A DNA stretch of 64,000 nucleotides from Oscillospiraceae bacterium (lineage in GTDB: Bacteria; Bacillota; Clostridia; Oscillospirales; Ruminococcaceae): NCBI GenBank assembly GCA_902779915.1, contig CACZDM010000004.1, positions 1 to 64,000 of the forward strand, read 5' to 3'. The notes under the pieces are model-generated. The model was not told where the DNA came from and did no database searches. It was given only the letters and a program-made list of their open reading frames with translations. This document shows positions 9,213-17,255 of this stretch, one piece after another (position 1 is the stretch's first letter; each line of letters starts with the position of its first letter). Both the position numbers and the translations under genes were made by a program.

Positions 9213-9241
9213 TTGCTTTTTGCTAACCTATGTGGTATAAT
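9213..9241 (+). promoter_or_regulatory. Promoter of pnp
   Basis: TTGCTT (9213-9218), 17 bp spacer, TATAAT (9236-9241). The leader to the start codon is about 110 bp. Confidence 0.75.
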
Positions 9242-9356
9242 GACCCAAGGGTTTGTTTTTGTTTTATGAACGGCTTGAAAGTTCACCTTGAGTGGTGTGT
9301 GTGTATAGTGTTGGTCGATTGTGTGTTTAACGGCTTAGAATGGAGAGAAAAAATAT

Positions 9357-11453
9357 ATGAACTGTAAAAAATATTCTATAGATTTTGCTGGCAGGGAAGT
9401 TGAAGTTGAGGTTGGAAAAACCAGTTGCATGGCGGGAGGGTCGTGTTGGGTTCGATATGGGGACACTGTTGTTATGACGCATGCGACAATGGCCAATAAA
9501 CCCAGGGAGGGCGTTGATTTTTTTCCGCTGTCTGTTGAATATGAAGAAAAATTATATGCTGTTGGAAAGATTCCCGGTTCGTTTTTGAAAAGGGAAGGAA
9601 AGCCTTCTGAACACGCTGTTTTGGTTTCGCGCTCGATAGACCGGCCGATTCGCCCCTTTTTTCCAAAGGATATGCGAAATGACGTCAGCGTTGTTTCAAC
9701 CGTTTTGTCAACCGACATCGACAACAGTCCGGAAGTTTGCGCTATGCTTGGAGCGGCTGTTTCGCTTTGTGTTTCAAACATTCCGTGGAATGGGCCAATT
9801 GTTGGTATTTCGGTTGGTCTGATTGGCGGCGAGATTGTTTTGAATCCGAGTCAAAAAGAGAGAGAGCTTTCGGATCTTGACTTGACTGTTGCTGGGAGCC
9901 GCGATAAAATTGTCATGATCGAGGCTGGCGCGAAGGAAGTTTGCGAGGATAAAATCCTTGAATGCATAGCGGTTGCTCATGAAGAGATCAAAAAGATGGT
10001 TGAGTTTGTAAATAAAATAACCGATGAATGCGGGAAAAATAAGATTGCCTATGAATCAAAGCAGCTTCCGTCTGAAATTTTTGAGTCTATAAAAAATGAT
10101 TTTTGCGAACAAATTAAGGCAGCTTTATATACAAATGACAAAAATGAACGTGATGATAATATGCGTCCAATAGTTGAAAGCATTCACGAAAAATATGACT
10201 CTCAATTTGAGGACGATTGCGGGGTTCTGGACGAGTGCATATATAAATTGCAAAAAGAGATTGTTCGCGACTGGCTTTTGAATGAAAAAAAGCGTGTTGA
10301 TGGAAGGGAAATGGACCAGATGCGCCCGCTGTCGTGTGAAGTTGGCTTGATTCCGCGTGTTCATGGTTCTGGGCTTTTTACTCGGGGTCAGACGCAGGTT
10401 TTGTCTGTTGCAACGCTTGGGTCTTTTGCTGAGGAGCAGAGGCTTGACGGGATCGACGAGAAGACAGCTAAAAGATATATACATCACTATAATTTTCCTT
10501 CATATTCAGTTGGCGAAACCAGGGCAAGCAGAGGGCCGGGAAGGCGTGAAATTGGTCATGGGGCTTTGGCTGAGAAGGCTTTGATTCCTGTTTTGCCGGA
10601 TGAATACGAATTTCCATATGCAATTCGAGTTGTTTCTGAAGTCTTGTCTTCAAACGGTTCAACTTCTCAGGCTTCAATTTGCGGCTCGACTTTGGCGTTG
10701 ATGGATGCGGGGGTTCCGATTAAAGCGCCTGTTGCTGGGATATCTTGCGGGCTGATAACCGATGATGATGGAAAATTCATGACCATGATTGATATTCAAG
10801 GTTTGGAAGACTTTTTTGGAGACATGGATTTTAAAGTTGGAGGAACGAAAAACGGCGTGACAGCGATTCAGGTTGACATAAAAGTCGATGGGCTCAGCAT
10901 GGAGATTATTGCTCAAGCGCTTGAAAAAACAAGAAAGGCCCGGATCAACATAATAGAAAATGTCATGGAGCCTGTTATATCCAAGCCTCGAGGGGAAGTT
11001 TCAAAATATGCTCCAAAGGTTGAAAGCGTTTTGGTCCCTGTTGAAAAGATAAAAGACGTCATTGGTTCTAATGGAAAGGTTGTTCAAAAAATCAGTGCGG
11101 ATTATGACGTGAAAATCGACATAGAAGAAGACGGCAGGACATATATTTTAGGAATAGACGCGGATAATGTTAGGGCCGCCAGAGAGGTGATCGAGTCTAT
11201 AATACTTGATCCGGTTGTTGGGGCGATATATCGCGGAAAGGTCGTCAGGATTATGAATTTTGGCGCGTTTGTTGAGATTGCGCCGGGCAAAGAGGGCTTG
11301 GTTCACATATCAAAGCTTGATTTTAACAGGGTTGGTAGTGTGTCGGATGTTGTCAAGGAGGGGGATCAAATTTTTGTTAAAGTGACGGACATTGATTCTC
11401 AGGGGCGGATCAATCTTTCGAGAAAGGATGCGATGGCTGAATTGAGAAAATGA
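9357..11453 (+). CDS. pnp: Polyribonucleotide nucleotidyltransferase (PNPase)
   Basis: A 3'-5' phosphorolytic exoribonuclease that degrades mRNA and can add tails. Order of domains in 698 aa: first RNase PH-like domain (about 10-140), the helical linker, second RNase PH domain (about 310-540, including TRGQTQVLSVATLG and the catalytic region around SSNGSTSQASICGSTLALMD), a KH domain (VPVEKIKDVIGSNGKVVQKI, about 553-610) and an S1 domain (YRGKVVRIMNFGAFVEI, about 620-690). Length and order are standard. ATG 9357 follows GGAGAG. It is monocistronic, with its own promoter at 9213 and a tRNA gene after it. A hairpin terminator is not obvious in 11454-11566. Confidence 0.97.
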   Translation: MNCKKYSIDFAGREVEVEVGKTSCMAGGSCWVRYGDTVVMTHATMANKPREGVDFFPLSVEYEEKLYAVGKIPGSFLKREGKPSEHAVLVSRSIDRPIRPFFPKDMRNDVSVVSTVLSTDIDNSPEVCAMLGAAVSLCVSNIPWNGPIVGISVGLIGGEIVLNPSQKERELSDLDLTVAGSRDKIVMIEAGAKEVCEDKILECIAVAHEEIKKMVEFVNKITDECGKNKIAYESKQLPSEIFESIKNDFCEQIKAALYTNDKNERDDNMRPIVESIHEKYDSQFEDDCGVLDECIYKLQKEIVRDWLLNEKKRVDGREMDQMRPLSCEVGLIPRVHGSGLFTRGQTQVLSVATLGSFAEEQRLDGIDEKTAKRYIHHYNFPSYSVGETRASRGPGRREIGHGALAEKALIPVLPDEYEFPYAIRVVSEVLSSNGSTSQASICGSTLALMDAGVPIKAPVAGISCGLITDDDGKFMTMIDIQGLEDFFGDMDFKVGGTKNGVTAIQVDIKVDGLSMEIIAQALEKTRKARINIIENVMEPVISKPRGEVSKYAPKVESVLVPVEKIKDVIGSNGKVVQKISADYDVKIDIEEDGRTYILGIDADNVRAAREVIESIILDPVVGAIYRGKVVRIMNFGAFVEIAPGKEGLVHISKLDFNRVGSVSDVVKEGDQIFVKVTDIDSQGRINLSRKDAMAELRK

Positions 11454-11566
11454 TCGAGAGGGCTTTAATTTTTGTGTATTTTTAACATATTTTTCTTTAG
11501 TTTTTTCATAGTTTTTGTGGTTTGTTGCCTAGATTTAAAGTTTTTGGATTTTTTTTAAAATATCAG

Positions 11567-11595
11567 TTGACAGTTATGGAAAATTAGTGTATAAT
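11567..11595 (+). promoter_or_regulatory. Consensus promoter of tRNA-Leu
   Basis: TTGACA (11567-11572), 17 bp, TATAAT (11590-11595): a perfect consensus, as expected for a stable RNA gene. Confidence 0.9.
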
Positions 11596-11624
11596 AAAAC
11601 ATGTCATAGGTTTCCAGCTGTTTT

Positions 11625-11714
11625 GCCGCTGTGGTGGAATAGGCAGACACAAGGGACTTAAAATCCCTCGGTATATATAATACCGTGCCGGTTCAAGTCC
11701 GGCCAGCGGCACCA
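11625..11714 (+). tRNA. tRNA-Leu (anticodon TAA)
   Basis: The acceptor stem GCCGCTG pairs with CAGCGGC, and ACCA follows with the CCA encoded. The anticodon arm reads GGGACTTAAAATCCC with anticodon TAA. A long variable arm (CTCGGTATATATAATACCGTG) and the T arm GGTTCAAGTCC are present. The long variable arm is the class II shape expected for leucine. Confidence 0.95.
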
Positions 11715-11893
11715 TAAATGATAATTTTAGTCTGACAAATCAGGTCTTTTTTGCTTGGTTTGTTTTTTTATCGCGTTTATATCATATATTAAATGATTTA
11801 TAAAAAATAATTTGAAAATATGTTTATGAATTATTTTGATTTTGAATAAAAATGTTTTAAATAGTGATATATATTTTGGGGAGGGTTTTATCC

Positions 11894-13285
11894 ATGCGAA
11901 ATGATTGCGCAATAATTTTAGCAGCGGGCGAAGGGCAAAGGATGGGGGCGGACGTTCCTAAAGTTCTTTGTGAAGTTTTGTTTAAGCCGATGATTGGCTG
12001 GGTTATCGGAGCTTGCCAAGACGCAAAAATTGAGAATAGATGCGTTGTTGTTGGATTTAAGTCTGAGCAAGTTGTTGATTTTTTGGGAGATGACGAAAAA
12101 ACTGTTTTTCAGGATAAGCGTCGAGGAACTGCGCATGCTGTTTTGTGTGCTAAATCTTTTTTGAAGGAACACATAAACGCAAATGTTTTTGTTTGTTGCG
12201 GGGATTCGCCATTTCTAGACGGTAAAACAATCATATCTGCTCTAGATATGCATAAAAGCAACAGGGCAGCTGTGACTGTGATAACCGCAAATATTGAGAA
12301 CCCCAAAGGATATGGAAGAATTGTCAGGACGGGTGGAAATATTTCGAAAATAGTTGAAGAGAAGGATTCAAATGAGCAGGAGCGAAAAATTCATGAAGTT
12401 AATTCAGGGGCATATTGGTTTTGCGTTAAAGATTTATTAGATGTTTTGGAACATATAAAGCCAGTAAACAACCAAAATGAATACTATCTAACAGACGCAG
12501 TAGCGCTGATTTTGGCTCGAAAAAAGACCGCAACAGCATATTTATCTGAAAACCCTTTGGTTGCTATGGGCGCCAATGATAGATTAAATCTTTTTAAATT
12601 AAATGAAATATACAGAAAAATATTAATAGAAAGATTTATGGATGATGGAGTCGAATTTTTATCAATGGATGGGGTTATTATCTCTCCAGATGTTGAAATT
12701 GGAAAAGGGACGAAAATTTTGCCGGGAACGATACTTAAAGGCAAAACTCGTGTTGGCAAAAATTGCGTTATTGGGCCGAATTCTTTGATTGAAGACAGCC
12801 AAATTGGGGATGAAACTGTGGTGAATTCGAGTCAAATATATCAAAGCGTTGTCGATAATAATGTAAAAATCGGGCCATTTTGCCACATCAGACCAAATAG
12901 CAGTATTTCTCATCATGTTAAAATGGGAGATTTTGTTGAGGTGAAAAATTCCAAAATTGGCGCAGGAACTTCGATTTCCCATTTAACCTATGTTGGAGAC
13001 AGCGACGTTGGAAAAAATGTTAATTTTGGCTGCGGAGTTGTGACGATAAATTATGACGGAGTTAATAAAAACAGATGCAAAATTAAAGACGGGGCGTTTA
13101 TCGGCTGCAACACCAATCTCGTTGCTCCGGTCGCTGTTGGCAAAAATGCATACACGGGCGCGGGATCGACGATAACTAAGGACATTCCGGATTATGCGCT
13201 TGGAATTGAGAGGGGAAAACAGGTTAACGTCGCTGATTTTTCAAAGTCAAAACTTGCGGGGAGAAAGCTGAAAGTTCAAGATTAA
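11894..13285 (+). CDS. glmU: Bifunctional GlcNAc-1-P uridyltransferase / GlcN-1-P acetyltransferase
   Basis: Makes UDP-N-acetylglucosamine for peptidoglycan: acetylates glucosamine-1-phosphate, then transfers UMP. The N-terminal uridyltransferase carries the nucleotide-binding loop LAAGEGQRMG (9-18) and VCCGDSP. The C-terminal half is a left-handed beta-helix of hexapeptide repeats (from about residue 250), including NYDGVNKNRCKIKDGAFIG and the AYTGAGSTITKDIP segment. I chose ATG 11894 because GGGGAGG (11878-11884) lies before it; the result is 463 aa, against about 456 in the family. It is alone on its transcript, unlike the frequent glmU-prs pair. Its substrate is supplied by GlmM, also encoded in this window. 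Confidence 0.95.
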   Translation: MRNDCAIILAAGEGQRMGADVPKVLCEVLFKPMIGWVIGACQDAKIENRCVVVGFKSEQVVDFLGDDEKTVFQDKRRGTAHAVLCAKSFLKEHINANVFVCCGDSPFLDGKTIISALDMHKSNRAAVTVITANIENPKGYGRIVRTGGNISKIVEEKDSNEQERKIHEVNSGAYWFCVKDLLDVLEHIKPVNNQNEYYLTDAVALILARKKTATAYLSENPLVAMGANDRLNLFKLNEIYRKILIERFMDDGVEFLSMDGVIISPDVEIGKGTKILPGTILKGKTRVGKNCVIGPNSLIEDSQIGDETVVNSSQIYQSVVDNNVKIGPFCHIRPNSSISHHVKMGDFVEVKNSKIGAGTSISHLTYVGDSDVGKNVNFGCGVVTINYDGVNKNRCKIKDGAFIGCNTNLVAPVAVGKNAYTGAGSTITKDIPDYALGIERGKQVNVADFSKSKLAGRKLKVQD

Positions 13286-13290
13286 AAATA

Positions 13291-13335
13291 AAAAAAACAC
13301 ACACTCTAAAGCTAAAGCGGCTCTAAAGTGTGTTT
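13291..13335. terminator. Putative bidirectional terminator between glmU and the permease
   Basis: AAAACACAC at about 13294 can pair with GTGTGTTT at about 13328, with A and T runs outside. The inside also repeats CTCTAAAG directly. The pairing is short, so this is moderate support. The convergent genes make a terminator here likely. Confidence 0.5.
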
Positions 13336-13348
13336 ATATTTGCTATTC

Positions 13349-14719
13349 TTAGCTATGAATTTTCTCTTTAATTCGCTTTTGTATATGGTATGCTATAACT
13401 AAAACCACAACCCAAATTGAAAAAGTCAAAACGCTTAACCTATAGCTGGGGCTAATGATGAGAGTTATGATAACCACAGCCAAAAAGGCCAGGCAGATGT
13501 AGTTTGCACGTGGAAACCAAAGGGACTTATATTTCAAGTTTTTAACAGCTTCAGCATCGAGAGTTTTTCTGAATTTAATTTGAGTTATCAAAACAACAAT
13601 CCAAACAAGCAGACCAGCCATACCACACGTCCCTAAAAGCAGGCTGAAAGCATCTTCAGGGAAGAAGAAGGATAGCACAACCCCAATTAGCATAAACGCA
13701 GTTGAAAATAGGGTTGCAGCGACGGGGACATTTTTTTTGCTCAACTTGCTTAGAATTCTTGGAGCGCAATCTTGCGAGGCCAGCGTGTGAATCATCCTGC
13801 CAGAACTGAATATTCCACTATTGCAAGCGGACAGAGTTGATGTGATGATAACAAAATTCATGATTCCGGCCGCAGATCTGAGGCCAATGCTTTCAAATGT
13901 TAAAACAAAGGGACTGTTGCTTGGATCTATGTTGTCCCAGGGAAAGAGGGACATAATCACAAATAACGAACCAACATAGAATACGCACGCCATGAGCAAA
14001 ACTTTGTTGATTGCTGAAGGCAGTTCTTTTTTTGGATTTTGGGTCTCGCCAGCAGTCAGGCCAATAGATTCCAACCCGATAAATGTTATGGAAACAGGGC
14101 CAAGGGCGAGTATAACGCTCTCTATTCCTTTTGGGAAAAATCCTCCGTGAGTCCACAAATTCGCGATTTCAAACTCTTTAAAACCACTATCTGCAAAATG
14201 TATGATTATCAACGCAAATCCCAGGATGATGAAAGCAATTATCGTCACAACTTTAACTATGGAAAACCAAAACTCAAACTCGCCAAAAAATTTAACATCA
14301 ACTAAATTTATTAACGTCAACATTACTAAAGACGCCAATGCCCAAAGCCAGATTGGAACGTCCGGAAACCAATATTTCATGCACTTTCCAACAGCTGTTA
14401 TTTCTGCCATGACTCCAAATCCCCACAAAAACCAGTAGCTCCATCCGGTGATATATCCCACCAGCGGACTCCAGAATTCATTGGCATATGCGCTAAAAGA
14501 ACCTGAAACTGGATACTGAACCGACATTTCTCCCAAAGATCTCATGATCAAGTAGACCATGAATCCTGTGATTGCAAATGACAACAAGACCGAAGGGCCC
14601 GCTATTTCCATCATTTTGGATGATGCCAAAAATAAGCCCACCCCCACTGATCCGCCTATGGCTATCATTTGGATATGCCTAGACTTAAGACTTCGATTAA
14701 GTTTTTCTTCGTTGTTCAA
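13349..14719 (-). CDS. Amino-acid permease (APC superfamily, AAT family)
   Basis: A proton-coupled amino-acid uptake carrier with about 12 hydrophobic segments in 456 aa. The start of helix 1 carries the family signature IAIGGSVGVGLFLASSKMM (unwound helix glycines), and the next segment is LLSFAITGFMVYLIMRSLGE followed by PVSGSFSAYA. This is the pattern of the AAT group (lysine, aromatic, proline or GABA-type permeases). The substrate cannot be read from the sequence. I chose TTG at 14719 because AAGGAGGG (14726-14733) stands 6 bp upstream; the longer reading to 14782 runs through it. It is convergent with glmU and divergent from the M15 peptidase gene, and probably monocistronic. Confidence 0.88.
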   Translation of the reverse strand: MNNEEKLNRSLKSRHIQMIAIGGSVGVGLFLASSKMMEIAGPSVLLSFAITGFMVYLIMRSLGEMSVQYPVSGSFSAYANEFWSPLVGYITGWSYWFLWGFGVMAEITAVGKCMKYWFPDVPIWLWALASLVMLTLINLVDVKFFGEFEFWFSIVKVVTIIAFIILGFALIIIHFADSGFKEFEIANLWTHGGFFPKGIESVILALGPVSITFIGLESIGLTAGETQNPKKELPSAINKVLLMACVFYVGSLFVIMSLFPWDNIDPSNSPFVLTFESIGLRSAAGIMNFVIITSTLSACNSGIFSSGRMIHTLASQDCAPRILSKLSKKNVPVAATLFSTAFMLIGVVLSFFFPEDAFSLLLGTCGMAGLLVWIVVLITQIKFRKTLDAEAVKNLKYKSLWFPRANYICLAFLAVVIITLIISPSYRLSVLTFSIWVVVLVIAYHIQKRIKEKIHS

Positions 14720-14962
14720 AATGAACCCTCCTTTAAAATTAGTATTGAAAATCATTGTATCAAGTTTTTTTCTGAACTTCAAGTTTGTTTTTATATTTCT
14801 ACTTTATCGACAAATTTTGACTGAATTTTGAGCTAAAAAATGTGAATATTGCACATAAAAATTTAATTTATGAATTAGCATTAACTCATTATATTGAAGT
14901 TTATGACAATTATATGAATTTTTTAATAATATATATAATAAAAATGTTTTGAGGTGTTAAAA

Positions 14963-15643
14963 ATGGCAAAAATACTCGTTTATAATAACAACACTAACAG
15001 AATTGAAACATATTATAGGAATGAAAATGATAACATGCCATACACGGAACGTGGATATCTGAAAGTTGGTGAATTTAGAGGCTCAAGCAAAAGTCCAACA
15101 ATTTGGACGACGAAAAACTCTATGGAATCTTTTGTTAGCCAGCGAAAACTTTGGGGCGGCCCAATTCCTGTTGGATATGCTTTTAAAAGGCCATGGGAAG
15201 GAGGACACGGGAAGCAGTCTCAACACTATGCAGGGACCGCTTTTGATGTTGCGCAGGGATGGAGCAATTTGCAAAGAAGCAAGCTCAGGGCAAGCGCTCA
15301 AAATTCAGGACTTTGGGTGTATGTTGAGCCGGCAAGACTCACTCCAACTTGGGTTCACTTTGATCGAAGGCAAACGCCGCCGGCCTGCTCTGGTGGAGGA
15401 TATCCTGTTTTAAAGCTAAAAAGCGTAAACACATATGTTTTGATTTTACAGGACGAACTCAACAATTTGGGGTATTCATCGGGTGCATTAGACGGCATTT
15501 TTGGGCCTAAAACTTTGAACTCTTTGCGCCAGTATCAACAAAAAAACGGTCTTAAAGTTGATGGAATTGTTGGATGCGTAACCTGGAGGACCCTGCAAAA
15601 TGAAGCTGTTGGCAGGGGAAGGTCTCAAACCACTGTTGATTGA
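14963..15643 (+). CDS. M15-type peptidase with peptidoglycan-binding domain
   Basis: The N-terminal part has the M15/D-Ala-D-Ala peptidase zinc signature: SQHYAGTAFDV (ligands H88, D95) and WVHFD (H132). The C-terminal part (about 145-215) is a PG_binding_1 domain (VLILQDELNNLGY, then DGIFGPKTLNSLRQYQ and GLKVDGIVGCVTW). The protein is 226 aa and has no signal peptide, which is common for phage endolysins and some spore or mother-cell lytic enzymes. I chose ATG 14963 with GAGGTG upstream; a GTG at 14954 is the alternative. No phage genes are nearby. The stop codon is directly followed by an intact copy of the dispersed element (15644). It could cut peptidoglycan peptides; specificity is not known. 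Confidence 0.82.
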   Translation: MAKILVYNNNTNRIETYYRNENDNMPYTERGYLKVGEFRGSSKSPTIWTTKNSMESFVSQRKLWGGPIPVGYAFKRPWEGGHGKQSQHYAGTAFDVAQGWSNLQRSKLRASAQNSGLWVYVEPARLTPTWVHFDRRQTPPACSGGGYPVLKLKSVNTYVLILQDELNNLGYSSGALDGIFGPKTLNSLRQYQQKNGLKVDGIVGCVTWRTLQNEAVGRGRSQTTVD

Positions 15644-16063
15644 TTGGGCTATTTTTGTCCCAATAAAACCTCTTTCTTAAAAAATCCAAAAATCCTTGAT
15701 CACATTCTAAAAAACAATGCAAAAGCTGGGTTGTTGCGTCTATCTCACAACTAACTGTAATATTAAGACTTGCTTTAAATGCGAGGTTTTTTCAAGCTGT
15801 CCTCAACAAGTGGTAGCTTGGCGCCCGCAAGATTAAGCTCTCACGCTTTTTGACCTTGGCTTGTTAAGGGTTTTTCGAAAAAACTCGGCATTTTAAATTA
15901 GGGTTTAAATTGCATGATTGATGGTTGGCCGGCGGCGTTTTGATCGGTTTTTTCGTTGTTTTCTTGGGAACGCTTTTGAGGACGGCTTAATTTGAGGCAA
16001 AATTTTTAAATTAAATGCTGATATTTTTGAAGGAGAAGGATTGATGGGACAAAAATAACCCAA
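15644..16063. repeat. Dispersed palindromic element, intact (copy 4)
   Basis: Left end TTGGGCTATTTTTGTCCC, right end the inverse (GGGACAAAAATAACCCAA). Inside are CTAAAAAACAATGCAAAA on the left arm against TTTTTTCGTTGTTTTCTTGG on the right, CAACAAGTGGTAGCTTGG near the centre, and GGCCGGCGGCGTTTTG on the right. It has no reading frame of its own. It starts at the base after the peptidase stop codon and ends 52 bp before the aroB -35 box. Confidence 0.85.
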
Positions 16064-16115
16064 AAACCAATAATTATGAATATTTTTAAGCCGGTCTTAA
16101 AAAACAATTAAACTA

Positions 16116-16144
16116 TTGACGAGCAGATGAATATATGCTAAAAT
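16116..16144 (+). promoter_or_regulatory. Promoter of the aro operon
   Basis: TTGACG (16116-16121), 17 bp, TAAAAT (16139-16144), 35 bp before aroB. Confidence 0.75.
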
Positions 16145-16179
16145 CATAAGTGTCTTCAGAAGCGTGGTGATGTTTATTT

Positions 16180-17229
16180 ATGAGGAAAGTTGTGGTTCGA
16201 GCGTCTAGGCCCTATGATATATTAATTGGAAGGAATATTTTCGACAGTTTTGGTGATATCATAGCTTCATATTTTTCTCCACGAAAAGCTGTTATTGTGA
16301 CGGATGAAACGGTTTTTGAGCTTTATGGAAAAAGTTTGAGCGATAATTTAAAAAAAAGGAAATTTAATGTTAAAATTTTCAAAATTAAGCCTGGAGAGCA
16401 GTCAAAAAATATTGACAACTTGACTTTGTTATATGACTTTTTAAATAATTTTGGAATAACCAGGAATGATTTCATAATCGCGCTTGGAGGGGGAGTTGTT
16501 GGAGATTTGGCGGGGTTTGCAGCTGCAAGCTTTTTGAGGGGGATATCCATTGTTCAAATTCCGACGACTTTGCTTGCGCAGGTTGACTCTTCGGTTGGCG
16601 GAAAAACGGCGATTAATTTTGGGGGAGGGAAAAATTTAGTTGGAGCGTTTTATAACCCTTCTCTTGTTATTTGCGACGCTGATTTTTTAAAAACATTGCG
16701 ATTTTCGACGTTTTGTGATGGGATGGCCGAAGTTTTGAAATATGCTGTTTCTTTTTCAGCTTCTCTTTTTGAGAAAATACAAGATTCAAAAATAGATGAC
16801 ATATTAGAAGAAATTATATTGCAGTGTATAATTTTAAAGAAAAATATTGTTGAGATAGACGAAAATGATTTTAGAGAAAGGATGAAACTGAATTTTGGCC
16901 ACACCATTGCCCACGCTATAGAAAAATATAACAAATATGAAAATATAACACATGGACAAGCAGTTTCGATTGGAATGGTTTATATTCTTAGGCAAGGGGA
17001 AAAGTTTGGATTGACAAAAAAAGGCGAGGCCCAAAAATTAATCAATGTCTTAAAAAAATTTCGGTTGCCTGTTGAGATAAATATTCCACATAATGATATA
17101 TTTATGAATAGTTTGTTGGATAAAAAAAGGAGGGGAAATAAAATGACAGTTGTTGTTTCTCCAGAAATAGGGCAGGCGCATTTGCTGGATTTAACCCTAG
17201 ATGAATATAAAAATTTTCTACTGAGTTGA
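16180..17229 (+). CDS. aroB: 3-Dehydroquinate synthase
   Basis: Second step of the shikimate pathway: converts DAHP to 3-dehydroquinate with NAD and a divalent metal. Visible motifs are LGGGVVGDLAGFAAA and RGI..VQIPTTLLAQVDSSVGGKTAIN, the NAD- and substrate-binding core, and the metal-binding FGHTIAHAIE with H..HG (THGQAVSIGM). The length of 349 aa is normal. ATG 16180 has only a weak upstream site (GTGGTGATG). It is the first gene of aroB-aroA-aroC, with aroA 26 bp downstream. DAHP synthase, aroD/aroE and aroK are not in this window. Confidence 0.95.
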   Translation: MRKVVVRASRPYDILIGRNIFDSFGDIIASYFSPRKAVIVTDETVFELYGKSLSDNLKKRKFNVKIFKIKPGEQSKNIDNLTLLYDFLNNFGITRNDFIIALGGGVVGDLAGFAAASFLRGISIVQIPTTLLAQVDSSVGGKTAINFGGGKNLVGAFYNPSLVICDADFLKTLRFSTFCDGMAEVLKYAVSFSASLFEKIQDSKIDDILEEIILQCIILKKNIVEIDENDFRERMKLNFGHTIAHAIEKYNKYENITHGQAVSIGMVYILRQGEKFGLTKKGEAQKLINVLKKFRLPVEINIPHNDIFMNSLLDKKRRGNKMTVVVSPEIGQAHLLDLTLDEYKNFLLS

Positions 17230-17255
17230 CTTTATAAGAATAAGGATATAATTTT

